Positions 11,881-22,449 of a DNA stretch of 64,000 nt are shown here, in pieces (the stretch's first letter is position 1; the number at the start of each line of letters is the position of its first letter). Below the pieces are notes generated by a model. It searched no databases, had not been told where the DNA came from, and worked only from the letters and a program-made list of their open reading frames with translations. Made by a program: the position numbers and the translations under genes. Origin of the DNA: Brachypterus glaber (taxonomy: Eukaryota > Arthropoda > Insecta > Coleoptera > Kateretidae); NCBI GenBank assembly GCA_958510825.1, contig OY294047.1, positions 43,794,006-43,858,005 of the forward strand, in the 5' to 3' direction.

Positions 11881-14800
11881 CTGCAAAAAAATATAAAATT
11901 ATTATCAGCTAATGCATTTTAAGCATGGCTAATGTAAATATTAACATCTTAAAATTCCAAATATCTCAAAAACTATTAAATTTATCGATTTTAACGAAAT
12001 CACCAAAAAATAATTAAAATTAAAATTCTATCAACCTATGTCGACTGTCATTTAAACATCTACAGCTATTAATAGTAATTATATACCAAGGTAGAGAAGA
12101 CTTTTTTTTTAGCCTAGCATATTAAATCCCGAGCTACGTAGCATCAACGGATTTAGAAGTGCGAGGCTATAATAGTCTTTTCTACCGCAGTTTATATATT
12201 AGTTTTTTAACTACTAGCACTATTTAACTATTTTTATTCAAATAATAAAATAAATTATGAACAGAGATGATATTTCTTGAAATTTTCATTTGGACTTTTT
12301 TTTTGAAATATTTGCAATTTTAGATATAAATATTTAAATGTCAAATATCATGCAAACCCATAGAGATATCAGTTATAGTCTAATGACAAAAAAATGCGTA
12401 AAATTGGTTATTATATCGGCAAAAATGTTTTTTTTTTAATTCCAGCCGTCGAAAAAATATTTGAAAACGTCTCGACGCATATGCCATGGGACATTGTGAG
12501 GTCTATGACAAAATATAGCCAAAAATTATAATAATAGATATTAGATATTATAGAATATTAGATATTAGATTATTATACAAAGGATAGATATTATCTATCC
12601 TATGCTTTTTATAGATTTTAAATATCTCGTTTAGGTTTTGACGGCCTTGGGAGCTTTAACTAAAACACCTTGTATAATGTCTATTTATACACCATACAAA
12701 TTGAAGTCTTAAACAAAGGCTTTTCAAAAACGTAAAAAATAAATAATATTATGTAAAATATGAATAATGCTCCGCTTATTGGTAATAGATATAAAAAAAC
12801 TTGGGTAATATAATATGCCGCTATAAATTACTTTTAAAACTATAAGTCTTTTGGTAACCAAGTTTTTTTTATATTCAATAAAGAAGTTAATTCTGGTATA
12901 ATAATAGAACGTCGTTGTAAGAGAAGTGAATTTAAAATAGACGTATAAAATTTCCTTGTAAGAACTTTTGAAACTTTATAACGGTCTTTTTGTAAAAAGA
13001 TGAAATTGGCGATAATATTTAAATTTTTTGCTACTTTATTTTCCTCGAATGGAAATTTTAATTAAAAAGAAAAATTAAGAAGTACACAAAACTAAATAAT
13101 TTAGTTTTTCCACTACTAGCTTTAGAACATACCATTATATATCATGTCTTCAGACTGTTAAATCAATTTTCTTCACATATAGCAATAATAATTTTTTCTC
13201 TCCTAGCAGGAGTAAATTTTATAAACAATTGATATCTGCCAGTTGAACTGCAAAGACATGTCATTAATTTTTAATGGACAAAATGCAACAATATTTTGCC
13301 ATTGGATAAAAATGACCATGGCAAATATTATAAATCAATTACTTATAATAGAATATAACATATTATTCAGAAAATAAACAACTTAAAGATGTTTTCACAC
13401 ATTCTAAAAATATCAAAATGCCACCCACTAGAACTGTCAACGTTCAGTGTAGTGAATAAATCAATTTATCATATGTTTTCAGAAATGTAGATTTCAAAGC
13501 CTACTTGTTTTTGCGCGGTTAATTAAGATCCATCAAACATTTTAGTTTATTATTGATATAAAAATGTTAAATAATAAGAATAAATGCGCTAGTAGTGAAA
13601 AAAATAATATATAAACCATGGCAGAGAAGACTATTATAGCCTCGCACTCTTAAATTCCTCGCTGCTACACAGCTCGGGATTTAATACGCTCTGCTCTAAA
13701 AAATGTCTTCGCTACCTTGGTATATAATTACTATTAAATTATTAACCGTTTTAATATATATCGTACTACTTTATAGTTGACAGTTGCTGATACTTTTATT
13801 TTTTTTTTAAATAAAAAAAAGTTTAAATAAATTAAATAAGAAATATTTAAAATGGATTATTCTAATTAAAAAAGTTTTATATAAACATGTGCCTAAAAAT
13901 GCTTAGCTTTCGAGATAAATCGTCATGCAAAAATAAAAGAAAAATCCGTCAAATATTTTGAAATAAATTTTATTTTATCCGTTATTTTCACTGTTTAAAG
14001 AAAATTGTTAAATACTATGTTATACACAGAAATTGTTAAATACTATGTTATACACAGAAAAAAATATTGTCTTAAATCAAGATGTGTGATTTGATATAAC
14101 GAAGAGAATATATTCTCTTTTAAAGCAAAATAGTGCTTTAAATATGATAGGATAAGAATATGGTATGCATAAAAGAAGAATGTATTCTCTTCGCTATATA
14201 TCACCATATTCTTGATTTAAGACAATATTATTCTGTGTAGATGACTTATTTGGAGTAAAAGCCTTTATATAAGCTTAGTTTAGAAATAACATTGACTCTA
14301 TATTACATACAGTATATCGATATAGTAGGTATATCTTAATGTACACTGTAAATGAGAATATGGTAATTTCACAGCAAATAAAGTAGGTCATATGTTACCA
14401 GCAAACAAAGTGGTAAATTTAAATCAGTACTGTAATTTCGCTCTTATCTGTAAAAATGTGAATTTTTACCTGTGATTTTACAGTAATTTAAGCAACGAAT
14501 TTCAAGCAGTATTAAGTGCTCTTGTAATTTTCGGGACTGTCTGTAAAAGTGCCGGGTTTTTGGACTACATGCATGAATTTTAAAGCAAAATTATTGTACC
14601 GCACTGTAAATGAAAATATGATAATTTCACAGCAAATAATGCAGGTCATATGTTACCAGCAAAGAAACTGGTAAATTTAAATCAGTACTGTAAATTCACT
14701 GTCATCTGTAAAAATGTGAATATTTATTTTAGTAATTTTAGTGCTATCTTTTGTAGAATGTAAGCTATAATTATGGTAATTTTCAACCAATATTGTAAAA

Positions 14801-15074
14801 GTGCCGGGTTTTCGGACCACATGCATGAATTTTAATGGAAAATTATTGTACCGACAGGAAAAGATCTAAGATTTTACTAAACCGAGTAATATTGAGGTTA
14901 ATTTTAATAAATATTGTAAATTCACGTTCTGACATGGTGAATTGGCTTTAATTATTACAGTTAATACTACTGAAAGATTGAGGGATAAATTTAGAGTGTA
15001 TAGAATTAAAATATAATAGTTACCTGTGATAAACAACAAACAACAATAAACACAAACCCATATTGAGAAACCAT
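11170..15074 (-). CDS. Secreted six-cysteine protein, gene 1 (2 exons, 253 aa)
   Basis: Two-exon gene: exon 1 15074-15024 (51 nt), exon 2 11880-11170 (711 nt). The donor (CAG|gtaact) and acceptor (tttttttgcag|TCA) are canonical and the join is in phase 0, giving 253 residues. Residues 1-17 form a hydrophobic signal peptide (core FVFIVVCC), so the product should be secreted. The mature part is helical-looking, with N-glycosylation sequons near residues 49, 55 and 59 and a charged tail ending KKEEES. Six cysteines at 115, 136, 172, 178, 218 and 240 match the spacing in gene 2 at 21.8-26.0 kb; one extra Cys is at 22. I do not recognise the family. A midgut-type secreted family such as TsetseEP/DUF725 is only a guess. 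The 3.1-kb intron holds several repeats. Confidence 0.85.
12071..12220 (-). mobile_element. Palindromic MITE family C, copy 2
   Basis: Reverse copy, upstream flank of gene 1 exon 2, inside intron 1. Includes the TATAATAGTCTTTTCTACCG arm. Confidence 0.65.
13588..13736 (+). mobile_element. Palindromic MITE family C, copy 3
   Basis: Second copy inside gene 1 intron 1, opposite in orientation to copy 2, so the intron RNA could pair between them. Confidence 0.65.
14052..14239. mobile_element. 188-bp MITE in gene 1 intron
   Basis: Terminal inverted repeats ACACAGAAAAAAATATTGTC and inverse, arms about 70 bp. Next to it TTGTTAAATACTATGTTATA is tandemly duplicated (14008-14056). Confidence 0.65.
14344..14860. 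repeat. Two ~257-bp tandem units in gene 1 intron 1
   Basis: Units start CACTGTAAATGA at about 14344 and 14600 and end GCATGAATTTTAA...TTATTGTACCG. Each contains TGCCGGGTTTT and CACAGCAAATAA. About 180 bp upstream of exon 1's donor, so an intronic regulatory role is possible but unproven. Confidence 0.7.
15024..15074 (-). CDS. Gene 1 exon 1: signal peptide
   Basis: The ATG at 15074 sits in the context taccATGG. It opens 17 codons encoding a short N-terminus and a hydrophobic core, ending at CAG before a gtaact donor. This start is chosen because the big downstream exon has no in-frame ATG near its acceptor, and this exon supplies a start, a signal peptide and the right phase. A promoter-like arrangement lies just upstream. 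Confidence 0.8.
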
Positions 15075-15137
15075 GGTAAAAAGTATTAGAAAAGACTACA
15101 CGTAAGTTAATACTGCAATCTAATCGAGATTTTAAAC

Positions 15138-15175
15138 AATCTGATTTCCTTAAACATTGACAGGTAATATTTATA
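15138..15175 (-). promoter_or_regulatory. Core promoter of gene 1 (TATA + initiator)
   Basis: On the minus strand TATAAATA (15175-15168) is followed 33 nt later by an initiator-like TCAGATT whose A is at 15142. That spacing is normal for insect TATA/Inr promoters. It predicts a 5' UTR of about 68 nt before the ATG at 15074. Seen by eye only. Confidence 0.5.
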
Positions 15176-15480
15176 TCAAAAATAATATTTAATATCTTTT
15201 TATTATCAGTAAATCGTATAAATTTTATTAAAAGTCAACAGATTGTGCCATAAACTTATGTCTGGGATTATCTTTTTGCGTAAATCTGGTATTAGGATAA
15301 TCTCTTCAAATATCTACAAATCGCTACAGAGTAGTATTTCGAAAAACACGAAAATTTTGGGGGCACTTTATGTCGTGAAAAATACAAAAATAAAATTTGC
15401 TGCAAAATTTGAGCTTAAAAAATTTGGAATTCGGAAAAAAAATAAAAATAATATTTTTTTATCAGTCACCACTTCTTTTT

Positions 15481-16313
15481 AACCGACTTCCAAAAAAGGA
15501 GGAGGTTATCAATCTGACGTTTAACTTTGTTATTTTTTATGTTTGTTCCCGCATAACTTTGGAACGGATGAACGGAATTTGATGAAACCTTTTGCTACTT
15601 AAAGAGGACATTCCGGAGGTAGTGCCGTTTTAATTTGAGGCTCAGATAATGCCGGGTAAGCCGGATAATCAAGATAAATCTAATCGTTTTAACGCAATTT
15701 CACTTAAAACCGGCTTAATTTTTTTCTAATACCAACCAAATTTTTAAAAAGTCGGATAACTTGATTAAGGGGTCACTCAAATATTACGGCAGGCAAAAAA
15801 TCTTTTAAATGCCGCTAAACTTGATTCTGTGGACCTGCAATATTAAAATACCAAGAGAAAATTATAAAATTTGTGATTATACCATAAGGCGTTATTTGAT
15901 TATTACTTAACGCTTAAAGTTTTACAAAGATTTTATTTAGTATTTCGTTTAATATAAGGTTGGTGGACTCTTGGTCGCTGAAATAAAAATACTACTTAAT
16001 TTATTTTTTAGAAATTTATCTTTAAGATGGAAGGACAACTATAATTTAGCTTAGATGACCTTACAGATCTGTGTCTCTAAAAAGTAAAAAATAAAAACTT
16101 TTCCCAAAAAAAATGAACCGACTTCTGTCTCTAAAAAGCAAAAAATAAAAAATAAGTAGGTTCCCTATTTCACAGCAAACAGTTTAAAAGACATAAATAA
16201 TTGTTAGTATTTAATTTAGGGAGTGGTGAAATTGGCATCGGCTTATTTTTTATTTTTTTATTTTTAGAGACAGAAGTCGGTTTATTTTTTTTTGCGAAAA
16301 GTTTTTATTTTTT
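15481..16313 (+). repeat. Interspersed repeat family D, copy 1
   Basis: Starts AACCGACTTCCAAAAAAGGA, continues with TTTGTTCCCGCATAACTTTG and GCCGGGTAAGCCGGATAAT. The end contains an inverted pair around TCTGTCTCTAAAAAGC (16120-16270). A common insect-type repeat; no coding capacity seen. Confidence 0.65.
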
Positions 16314-17639
16314 AAATCGAATATATCTGCTAATTAATATTCACTTAAAGCTTAAAGCAAAAATGTAATTTAACTGTTAAATTTTTATTTAATAATTTAT
16401 CTTAAAATTCTGGTACCGGTAAGTAACTGGTAATTAAATTGGAGGATATCCGTAACGGAAACATTTTTTAGCCTAACTTTCAAACTCCACGAAAAAAAAA
16501 ATTATAGTTAAGAGCGCTGTAAGACATATACCAAGCTAATTATAATTTGAGATTATAATCGCTTATTATATAAATATAAGGCTTCCTGTTACAATTATGG
16601 CATTCAGTGAAAAAAATTACATGAAATAATTTCATTGTTTAGTAAATAATAAAATATAACAAAGTATGATATTTATAGCTTGAATAGATTTAGTTAATGT
16701 TCCGTGCTAATAATTTTTACAATATAATAAAATTTCTGTAAATTTATAATACTGCCTGTAATAAATATAATCGTTTCTGTAATAAATATAATAGTTTCCA
16801 ATTTATTTGTAACATTATTAGTTTTCGTGTCCATTATAATATATAGCTTAACTTGCCACCACTGTTACCAAATATCTTATAATTTATAGCGCAGAGTCCA
16901 CTAATTTCTTTTCGAGATCATTTATAAATCCCTCTGAGATTCTTTAAAAGACATTTCAGTATATATTAAGGATTTTCGATATTTGAAAGAACCCCTATTT
17001 ATAACTATTTAAAAGTAGAAATTTTCTTTGATACTTTTTTATATGAATTACAGTCCTGTAAATAATGTTTTGCTTTAAGTATAATTTAGTTTTATTATTA
17101 TTATTATTATATTTTTAAGTGTGCAAATATATTTTTAGTCTTAAATAACATGACATCAATTAAAATAATTAAGTTCAAAACAATAAAGTATGCATTATTT
17201 ATATGGCAAACAAATTAGAATTCATTTTTTTTCTAAGAAAATCTTAAAAGTTATTCTACTTTTTCCAAAATTACGAAACAAAAAATTAAATAATTAAACT
17301 ATTTAATAATATGAAAGCTTACAGGTAAAACTTAATAATTATTAGTTATTATTATTTAATTTATTTTTAACAAAAACAAAAAAAGCTGACCATTTCTTGG
17401 TACAGGAGAAATATAGTGAACAGTGGAAAGCAGGGGAGTAGATTTTTTATTGCGTATAGATGTTACTGAGTGTAAATTTTGAAAATTTACAACTAATTTG
17501 GTAACTATATATTATTATACCTTTTTACTACATAGTAACATACTTGACAACTCCTAAATTGTTTTTAGATAGTCCTGATTCTTTTCTACCATACGCATAT
17601 GTACATGTAGATTAAAATCTAGTACTTAGGTATAAAACT

Positions 17640-17745
17640 TATTTATTTTCCTTCTTTTAAAATATATTAATTATAGAAAACAATGTTAAAAACGTGGTAT
17701 TTATTATAAGATCCACTCAAAGAATTACTCTCTTATAAAGGTAGT
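17640..17745. repeat. Single degenerate unit of the ~170-bp gene-2 satellite
   Basis: Shares the order of words with units at 20622-21757, for example TTAAAAACGTGxTATTTATT followed by an ACTCAA/TTACTCT stretch and CTTATAAA. Its position beside a gene 2 remnant suggests exon and satellite were duplicated together. Confidence 0.55.
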
Positions 17746-17797
17746 TTATTTCCAGTTTTTCCAGCATTATACATATGCTTGCAAGCATCGTGATGTA
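17746..17797 (-). pseudogene. Second small remnant of the gene 2 family
   Basis: About 50 bp matching the segment of gene 2 exon 3 near 21967-22015 (the TTCCAGTTTTTCCAGCATTA stretch). It is flanked on the left by a degenerate satellite unit like the one downstream of gene 2, and cut on the right by an interspersed repeat starting at 17808. Confidence 0.6.
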
Positions 17798-17807
17798 CTA
17801 TTTTTAA

Positions 17808-18290
17808 CCGACTTCCAAAAAGAAGAAGGTTCTCAATTCGACGTGTGACTTTTTTTTATGTTTGTTCCCGCATAACTTTGGAACGAATGAACGGAATTCT
17901 ATGCAACTTAAAGAGGGTATTCATGAGGTGGTCCCGTTTTAATTAGACGCTCGGATAATGCCGGGTAAGCCGGATAATTAAGATAAATCTAATAATTTTA
18001 ACGCAATTTCACTTAAAAACGGCTTAATTTGGTTCTACACTCAAATATTACAGCACACTGAACATCTTTTAAATTCCGCTAAACTTGATTCTTTGGACCT
18101 GTAATATTAAAATACCAAGAGAAAATAATAAATTTTGTGATTTTACCATAAGGCGTTATTTGATTATTACTTAACGCTTAAAGTTTAACAAGATTTTATT
18201 TAGTATTTCGTTTAAAATAAGGTTGGTTAGACTCTTGGGCGCTGAAATAAAAATATTACTTTTATTTTTTAGAAATTTAGAAATTTAGAT
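17808..18290 (+). repeat. Interspersed repeat family D, copy 2
   Basis: Starts AACCGACTTCCAAAAAGAAG and follows copy 1 for about 480 bp. It has landed in the remains of a gene 2 relative. Confidence 0.65.
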
Positions 18291-18493
18291 AATGACGTCA
18301 CAACGCACTGTTAGTGGGTTGTGACGTCATAAAATCTCTACATCCTTTAATAACGCGAGAAACGGGGTATAAAATGTATGAATTTTGGTTAATTTGCGTG
18401 ACGTATTTTATGGACGACCCCTTAGGTATTCAGCAACCCAAAATTTGTTAAAAAACATATGACTACAATCAGGGCAAGAAACCGTGTTGCCTA

Positions 18494-18840
18494 GTGTAAT
18501 CTTTAATAAATCCCAGGCAGGAATAAGGGTAATTGAGGAAGCCAAGCAAGTTTACAAAGTTGCTGCAAATCCAACGAGGAAAACCGTAGCATGAGAAAGT
18601 GTTCCCGTTTAGTAACCAGTTTACTTCCAGCATAATACATACTTGCATGCTTGCAAGCATCGTAATATAATATACTACCACATTTCAATAAAGAATTAAT
18701 TTAAGCTTCTTAAAAACAAAAGTCCAAACAAATTTTAATTAATTTTAAGAAAAGGGTTAACGTTTGTAAGTGGACTCAACATAATCTTGAAAAATTCTTT
18801 CTTTGCACTAGTAACACACTTGACAACAGCTAATAGTATA
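18494..18840 (-). pseudogene. Decayed copy of the gene 2 last exon
   Basis: Aligns by eye, minus strand, with the 3' half of gene 2 exon 3. Stretches equivalent to 21836-21990 (around 18500-18650) and 22090-22150 (around 18770-18830) are clear, with a poorer link between. Frameshifts and stops break it, and the tail of another repeat abuts its left end. A Penelope-like element has inserted at 18840, so the upstream part is missing or lost in repeats. It shares a GCTTGCAAGCATCGT segment with the fragment at 17746-17797 that gene 2 lacks, so these two remnants are closer to each other than to gene 2. Confidence 0.75.
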
Positions 18841-18889
18841 TAAAGAACTTTCACTTTCGGGTTTAGACCGTGTTAATGGATTTTCACTT

Positions 18890-18930
18890 TCCGACGTTTC
18901 GTCTCTTACTACTAGAGACATCTTCAGGGA
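18890..18930 (-). ncRNA. Hammerhead-like motif, inverted PLE arm
   Basis: Minus-strand copy of the motif at 20006-20046 with the same core, stem II and GAAACGTC. Confidence 0.35.
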
Positions 18931-18970
18931 TTAATCTGAAACTAAGTTTCGAATCAACTTGTGTCACTAT

Positions 18971-19330
18971 TTATGACGAGTTGTGGTTATTCACCCGTGA
19001 CGAGGTTTTTCCTATCAAAGACTTCCATATTGCAGGTAAGTGGTAACCAGTGTCCCGATTGATATTGTTAGGATGCTTGATGATTTCTATCGATTCCCGT
19101 ATCTTCCTTGGCATTTTTTTGTTTTCTGTTAATATTTGTTTTGTTTCAGACAAATTGATTTTATGACCTGTTTCATGTACATGTTCGGCTACTGCCGATA
19201 AGGAAATTTGTTTCTTTCTTATATTGCGCTCATGCTCTTGAAGTCTTGTAGAAATTTTTCTCCTAGTTTCACCTATGTAAACCGTACCACAGGAGCAGGG
19301 TATTTTTATATACGCCTTCTGAACTCAGGG
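18971..19330 (-). pseudogene. Inverted copy of the PLE endonuclease C-terminus
   Basis: The minus strand encodes the same peptide as 19786-19965 (N-R-D-T-G-Y-H-L-P-A-I-W-K-S-L) with very few differences, plus the GIY-YIG segment up to about 19330. It is the inverted arm of the PLE dimer, not a separate gene. Confidence 0.7.
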
Positions 19331-19339
19331 GTATTTTGT

Positions 19340-19965
19340 CTTTTAGTAGTTAATTCACTTGTTCATAGGGCTTTCATGATTTCAGACAAGAATTCCCTAG
19401 ACACAGAACTCCTTAAACTAACCAAAGCCTTGACCATGAACGGTTATACCAAAAAAGACATTAATAAGACCATATACAAATACAGAAATCCCAGACCCAA
19501 ACAACAGGACAATAGTGACAATGACAGACAGACACAAGTTATACTTCCCTATGTAAGCGGTATCACGGATAAAATAAATAAATTTGACTTCAACAAAAGA
19601 CAAAATACCCCTGAGTTCAGAAGGCGTATATAAAATACCCTGCTCCTGTGGTACGGTTTACATAGGTGAAACTAAGAGAAAAATTTACAAGACTTCAAGA
19701 GCATGAGCGCAATATAAGAAAGAAACAAATTTCCTTATCGGCAGTAGCCGAACATGTACATGAAGCAGGTCATAAAATCAATTTGTCTGAAATAAAACAA
19801 ATATTAACAGAAAACAGAAAAATGCCAAGGAAGATACGGGAATCGATAGAAATCATCAAGCATCCTAACAATATCAATCGGGACACTGGTTACCACTTAC
19901 CTGCAATATGGAAGTCTTTGATAGGAAAAACCTCGTCACGGGTGAATAATCACAACTCGTCATAA
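19340..19965 (+). pseudogene. PLE reverse transcriptase tail and GIY-YIG endonuclease (frameshifted)
   Basis: The first frame (about 19340-19630) encodes the region after the PLE RT domain, with L-x-K-A-L-T-M-N-G-Y and a basic linker. A shift near the C-run at 19607-19611 leads into G-V-Y-K-I-P-C-S-C-G and V-Y-I-G-E-T, the GIY-YIG core with its PLE-typical Cys pair. A second shift near 19680 leads to R-L-Q-E-H-E-R-N-I-R-K-K, then H-V-H-E-A-G-H and a conserved C-terminus ending about 19965. In active PLEs this endonuclease nicks the target. At least two frameshifts and a missing RT palm make this copy non-functional. Confidence 0.75.
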
Positions 19966-20005
19966 ATAGTGACACAAGTTGATTCGAAACTTAGTTTCAG
20001 ATTAA

Positions 20006-20046
20006 TCCCTGAAGATGTCTCTAGTAGTAAGAGACGAAACGTCGGA
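20006..20046 (+). ncRNA. Hammerhead-like motif in PLE 3' UTR (degenerate)
   Basis: CTGAAGA, a 6-bp stem (GTCTCT/AGAGAC) with a 7-nt loop, then GAAACGTC. ACGT is self-complementary, as in dimer-forming PLE hammerheads, and is followed by the expected C. TCC before and GGA after could form stem I. One extra U between CTGAAGA and the stem departs from the consensus, so activity is doubtful. Inverted partner at 18890-18930. Confidence 0.4.
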
Positions 20047-20131
20047 AAGTGAAAATTCATTAACACGGTCTAAACCCGAAAGTGAAAGTTCTTTATATCT
20101 TAATGGCCGTGAAAGCTTAAAATCTAAAATA

Positions 20132-20580
20132 GCTAATAGTATATTAAAGTACTAGTTTCATAACATTATGAAACAGTGCTTTACACAATTTTTTCTAATT
20201 TGCTCTAAAATTTAAAAAAACGTACATTTAAATTGATGACTGATTTAGGGATTTTCGTTTTGGGTTGGCATTGCAGTTTTCGCCATGTTTAAAATTTTAA
20301 GAACAAATGACATTTTAATATATTTTATAGTCATGTCTTCTCTTTTTCACTGCAAGTAACCAAGCCACAATTTTAACATGGTTAAAAATAACCTAAACAC
20401 AAATTTTTTTAGAAAATTAAACTTTAAAGCGATGTGGACATTTGCACGGCAAACGTCAAGCATTATGCTTTTGTCTGTTGCCAACCCAAAAGAAAAAAAA
20501 TACATACCTCTTATAGGTCTACAACAACATGCAAAATGCTTGTGATTATGATCCTATAAGAGTCGCAAAATAAAAAAATT
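20132..20580 (-). mobile_element. Repeat family E, copy 1
   Basis: Begins TAGTATATTAAAGTACTAGT. Contains the inverted pair TTTTGGGTTGGCA / TGCCAACCCAAAA. Shares ~450 bp with 37.8 and 57.7 kb but lacks their terminal hairpin. Confidence 0.6.
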
Positions 20581-20713
20581 AATTTTAGATGTTCCAGATT
20601 TACCACTACGTTATCTATATTAAAATGTACTCATAAAACCTATCTATTTTATTTTTTTAATTTATAAACAACTTTCACTTTCGGGTTTAGACCGTGTTAA
20701 TGGATTTTCACTT

Positions 20714-20754
20714 TCCGACGTTTCGTCTCTTACTACTAGAGACATCTTCAGGGA
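20714..20754 (-). ncRNA. Hammerhead-like motif, short PLE left arm
   Basis: Same CTGAAGA / GTCTCT-AGAGAC / GAAACGTC arrangement on the minus strand in the second PLE dimer. Confidence 0.35.
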
Positions 20755-20978
20755 TTAATCTGAAACTAAGTTTCGAATCAACTTGTGTCACTATTTATGA
20801 CGAGTTGTGGTTATTCACCCGTGACGACCTTTTTCCTATCAAAGACTTCCATATTGCAGGTAAGTGGTAAGTGGTGCAATATGGAAGTCTTTGATAGGAA
20901 AAAGGTCGTCACGGGTGAATAACCACAACTCGTCATAAATAGTGACACAAGTTGATTCGAAACTTAGTTTCAGATTAA

Positions 20979-21019
20979 TCCCTGAAGATGTCTCTAGTAG
21001 TAAGAGACGAAACGTCGGA
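20979..21019 (+). ncRNA. Hammerhead-like motif, short PLE right arm
   Basis: Plus-strand partner of the 20714-20754 motif, again with the extra U after CTGAAGA. Confidence 0.35.
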
Positions 21020-21767
21020 AAGTGAAAATCCATTAACACGGTCTAAACCCGTAAGTGAAAGTTGTTTATATCTTAATGGCCGTGAAAGCTTAAAATCTAA
21101 AATTTTTAATTTATATTATTTATGGAAAATGAAACGAAAATAAAGATAAAAAAGTGCTATTTATTTTAGAATTACTCAAGGATTTACTCTTTTATAAAAA
21201 ACTTGAAATTTTAGGTGGATTTAAATAAAATATAAACTGTTTATTAAAATGTACTCATAAAACCTATCTATTTTATTTTTTTAATTTATATTATTTATGG
21301 AAAATAAAACGAAAATCAAGTTAAAAACGTGCTATTTATTTGGAATTACTCAAGGATTTACTATTTTATAAAAACTTGATATTTTAGGAGGGTTTAAATA
21401 AAATATAAACTGTTTATTAAAATGTACTCATAAAACCTATCTATTTTATTTTTTTAATTTATATTATTTATGGAAAATAAAACGAAAATGAAGTTAAAAA
21501 CGTGCTACTTATTTGGAATTACTCAAGGATTTACACTTTTATAAAAAACTTGATATTTTAGGAGGATTTAAAATAAACTGTTTATTAAAATGCACTCATA
21601 AAACCTATCTATTTTATTTTTTTAATTTATATTATTTATGGAAAATAAAACGAAAATCAAGTTAAAAACGTGCTATTTATTTGGAATTACCCAAGGATTT
21701 ACTCTTTTATAAAAAACTTGATATTTTAGGAGGATTTAAATAAAATATAAACTGAATTGTTTAAAAA

Positions 21768-21773
21768 TTTATT
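21768..21773 (-). terminator. Poly(A) signal of gene 2
   Basis: AATAAA on the minus strand about 36 nt after the stop codon. The satellite array begins only about 11 bp further downstream, so transcript ends probably fall at or in the array. Confidence 0.45.
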
Positions 21774-21808
21774 AAACTTTCTTAATTCAATTTCCTTGTT
21801 TATAGGAA

Positions 21809-22449
21809 TTACTCTGTCATACACTTTCCAATTTGTCCACTAATCTTTAATACATCCCAGGCAGGATTAAGGGTAATTGAGGAAGCCAAGCAAGTTGGCA
21901 AAGTTGCTGCAAATCCTCCGAGGAAAACAGTAGTATGGGAAAGTGTTCCCGTAAGATCAATAACCAGTTTACTTCCAGTTTTTCCAGCATTATACGTATG
22001 CTTGATGTAACATTCAAGTCCACCACATTTTACAAGAGTGTTGAAAAGAGTTTTTACGAGGTTTAGTGCCGTATTAACTTCTGTAAGTAAGTTCACTAGA
22101 AGCTTCGCTACTTCATCAAATTTGCTAGTTACACATTTAACAACTCCTGTTACGATTGTTTCTGGAAGTCCCTGACCTTTTTTTACGGCACAATCTTGAA
22201 ACTTTAAAAGTCCTTTTTTGGATTTAGCATAAGTGGAAGAGCTAGCTCTTTGTATAAGTACTAAACCGTTTTCCATTTCACCTTCGGTCTTTACCAATTC
22301 ATTTTTCAGAAATACTATTATACTACTTGGAATATGTCCTAGCATTTTAATGGTGCCATATGTGGCACCAGTTCCAAAATTTTCGGTACCATTTATTATG
22401 TTTATTAAACCGGTTATAACATTTGGTATATTGTAGGTTTTAACGCCAC
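21809..22449 (-). CDS. Gene 2 exon 3: mature domain
   Basis: Begins at 22449 after aatatttttag with GT completing a split glycine codon, and runs 213 codons to TAA at 21811-21809. It holds all six conserved cysteines, including the C-G-G-L-E-C pair. The internal Met at 22345 is not the true start, since the frame stays open 34 codons further up to a good acceptor. Confidence 0.85.

Larger units (their letters stand above)
18841..20130 (+). mobile_element. Penelope-like element (PLE), inverted dimer with 13-bp TSD
   Basis: The target duplication AGCTAATAGTATA is at 18828-18840 and 20131-20143. The right arm (plus strand) carries the end of the reverse transcriptase region from about 19340, then a GIY-YIG endonuclease part and a 3' UTR. 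The left arm, 18841-19344, is an inverted copy of 19597-20098. The 3'-terminal ~33 nt (to 20130) exist only on the right. One TSD around both arms implies a single insertion event that produced the inverted arrangement. It interrupts a pseudogene and carries frameshifts, so it is dead. Confidence 0.8.
20667..21103 (+). mobile_element. Short PLE inverted dimer with 12-bp TSD
   Basis: TTTTAATTTATA is duplicated at 20655-20666 and 21104-21115. The arms are about 195 bp each, meeting near 20862-20875, and consist only of the PLE 3' end: the last endonuclease codons and the 3' UTR. As in the larger copy, the terminal ~33 nt occur only on the right arm. It sits inside a satellite unit. Confidence 0.8.
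20622..21757. repeat. Satellite of four ~170-bp units, interrupted by a PLE
   Basis: Units start at 20622, 21246, 21419 and 21587, each beginning AAAATGxACTCATAAAACC. The spacing is 175 (after removing a 449-bp insertion), 173 and 168 bp. The array ends immediately downstream of the gene 2 poly(A) signal. Units differ by a few substitutions and small indels. No open frame of note. Confidence 0.85.
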
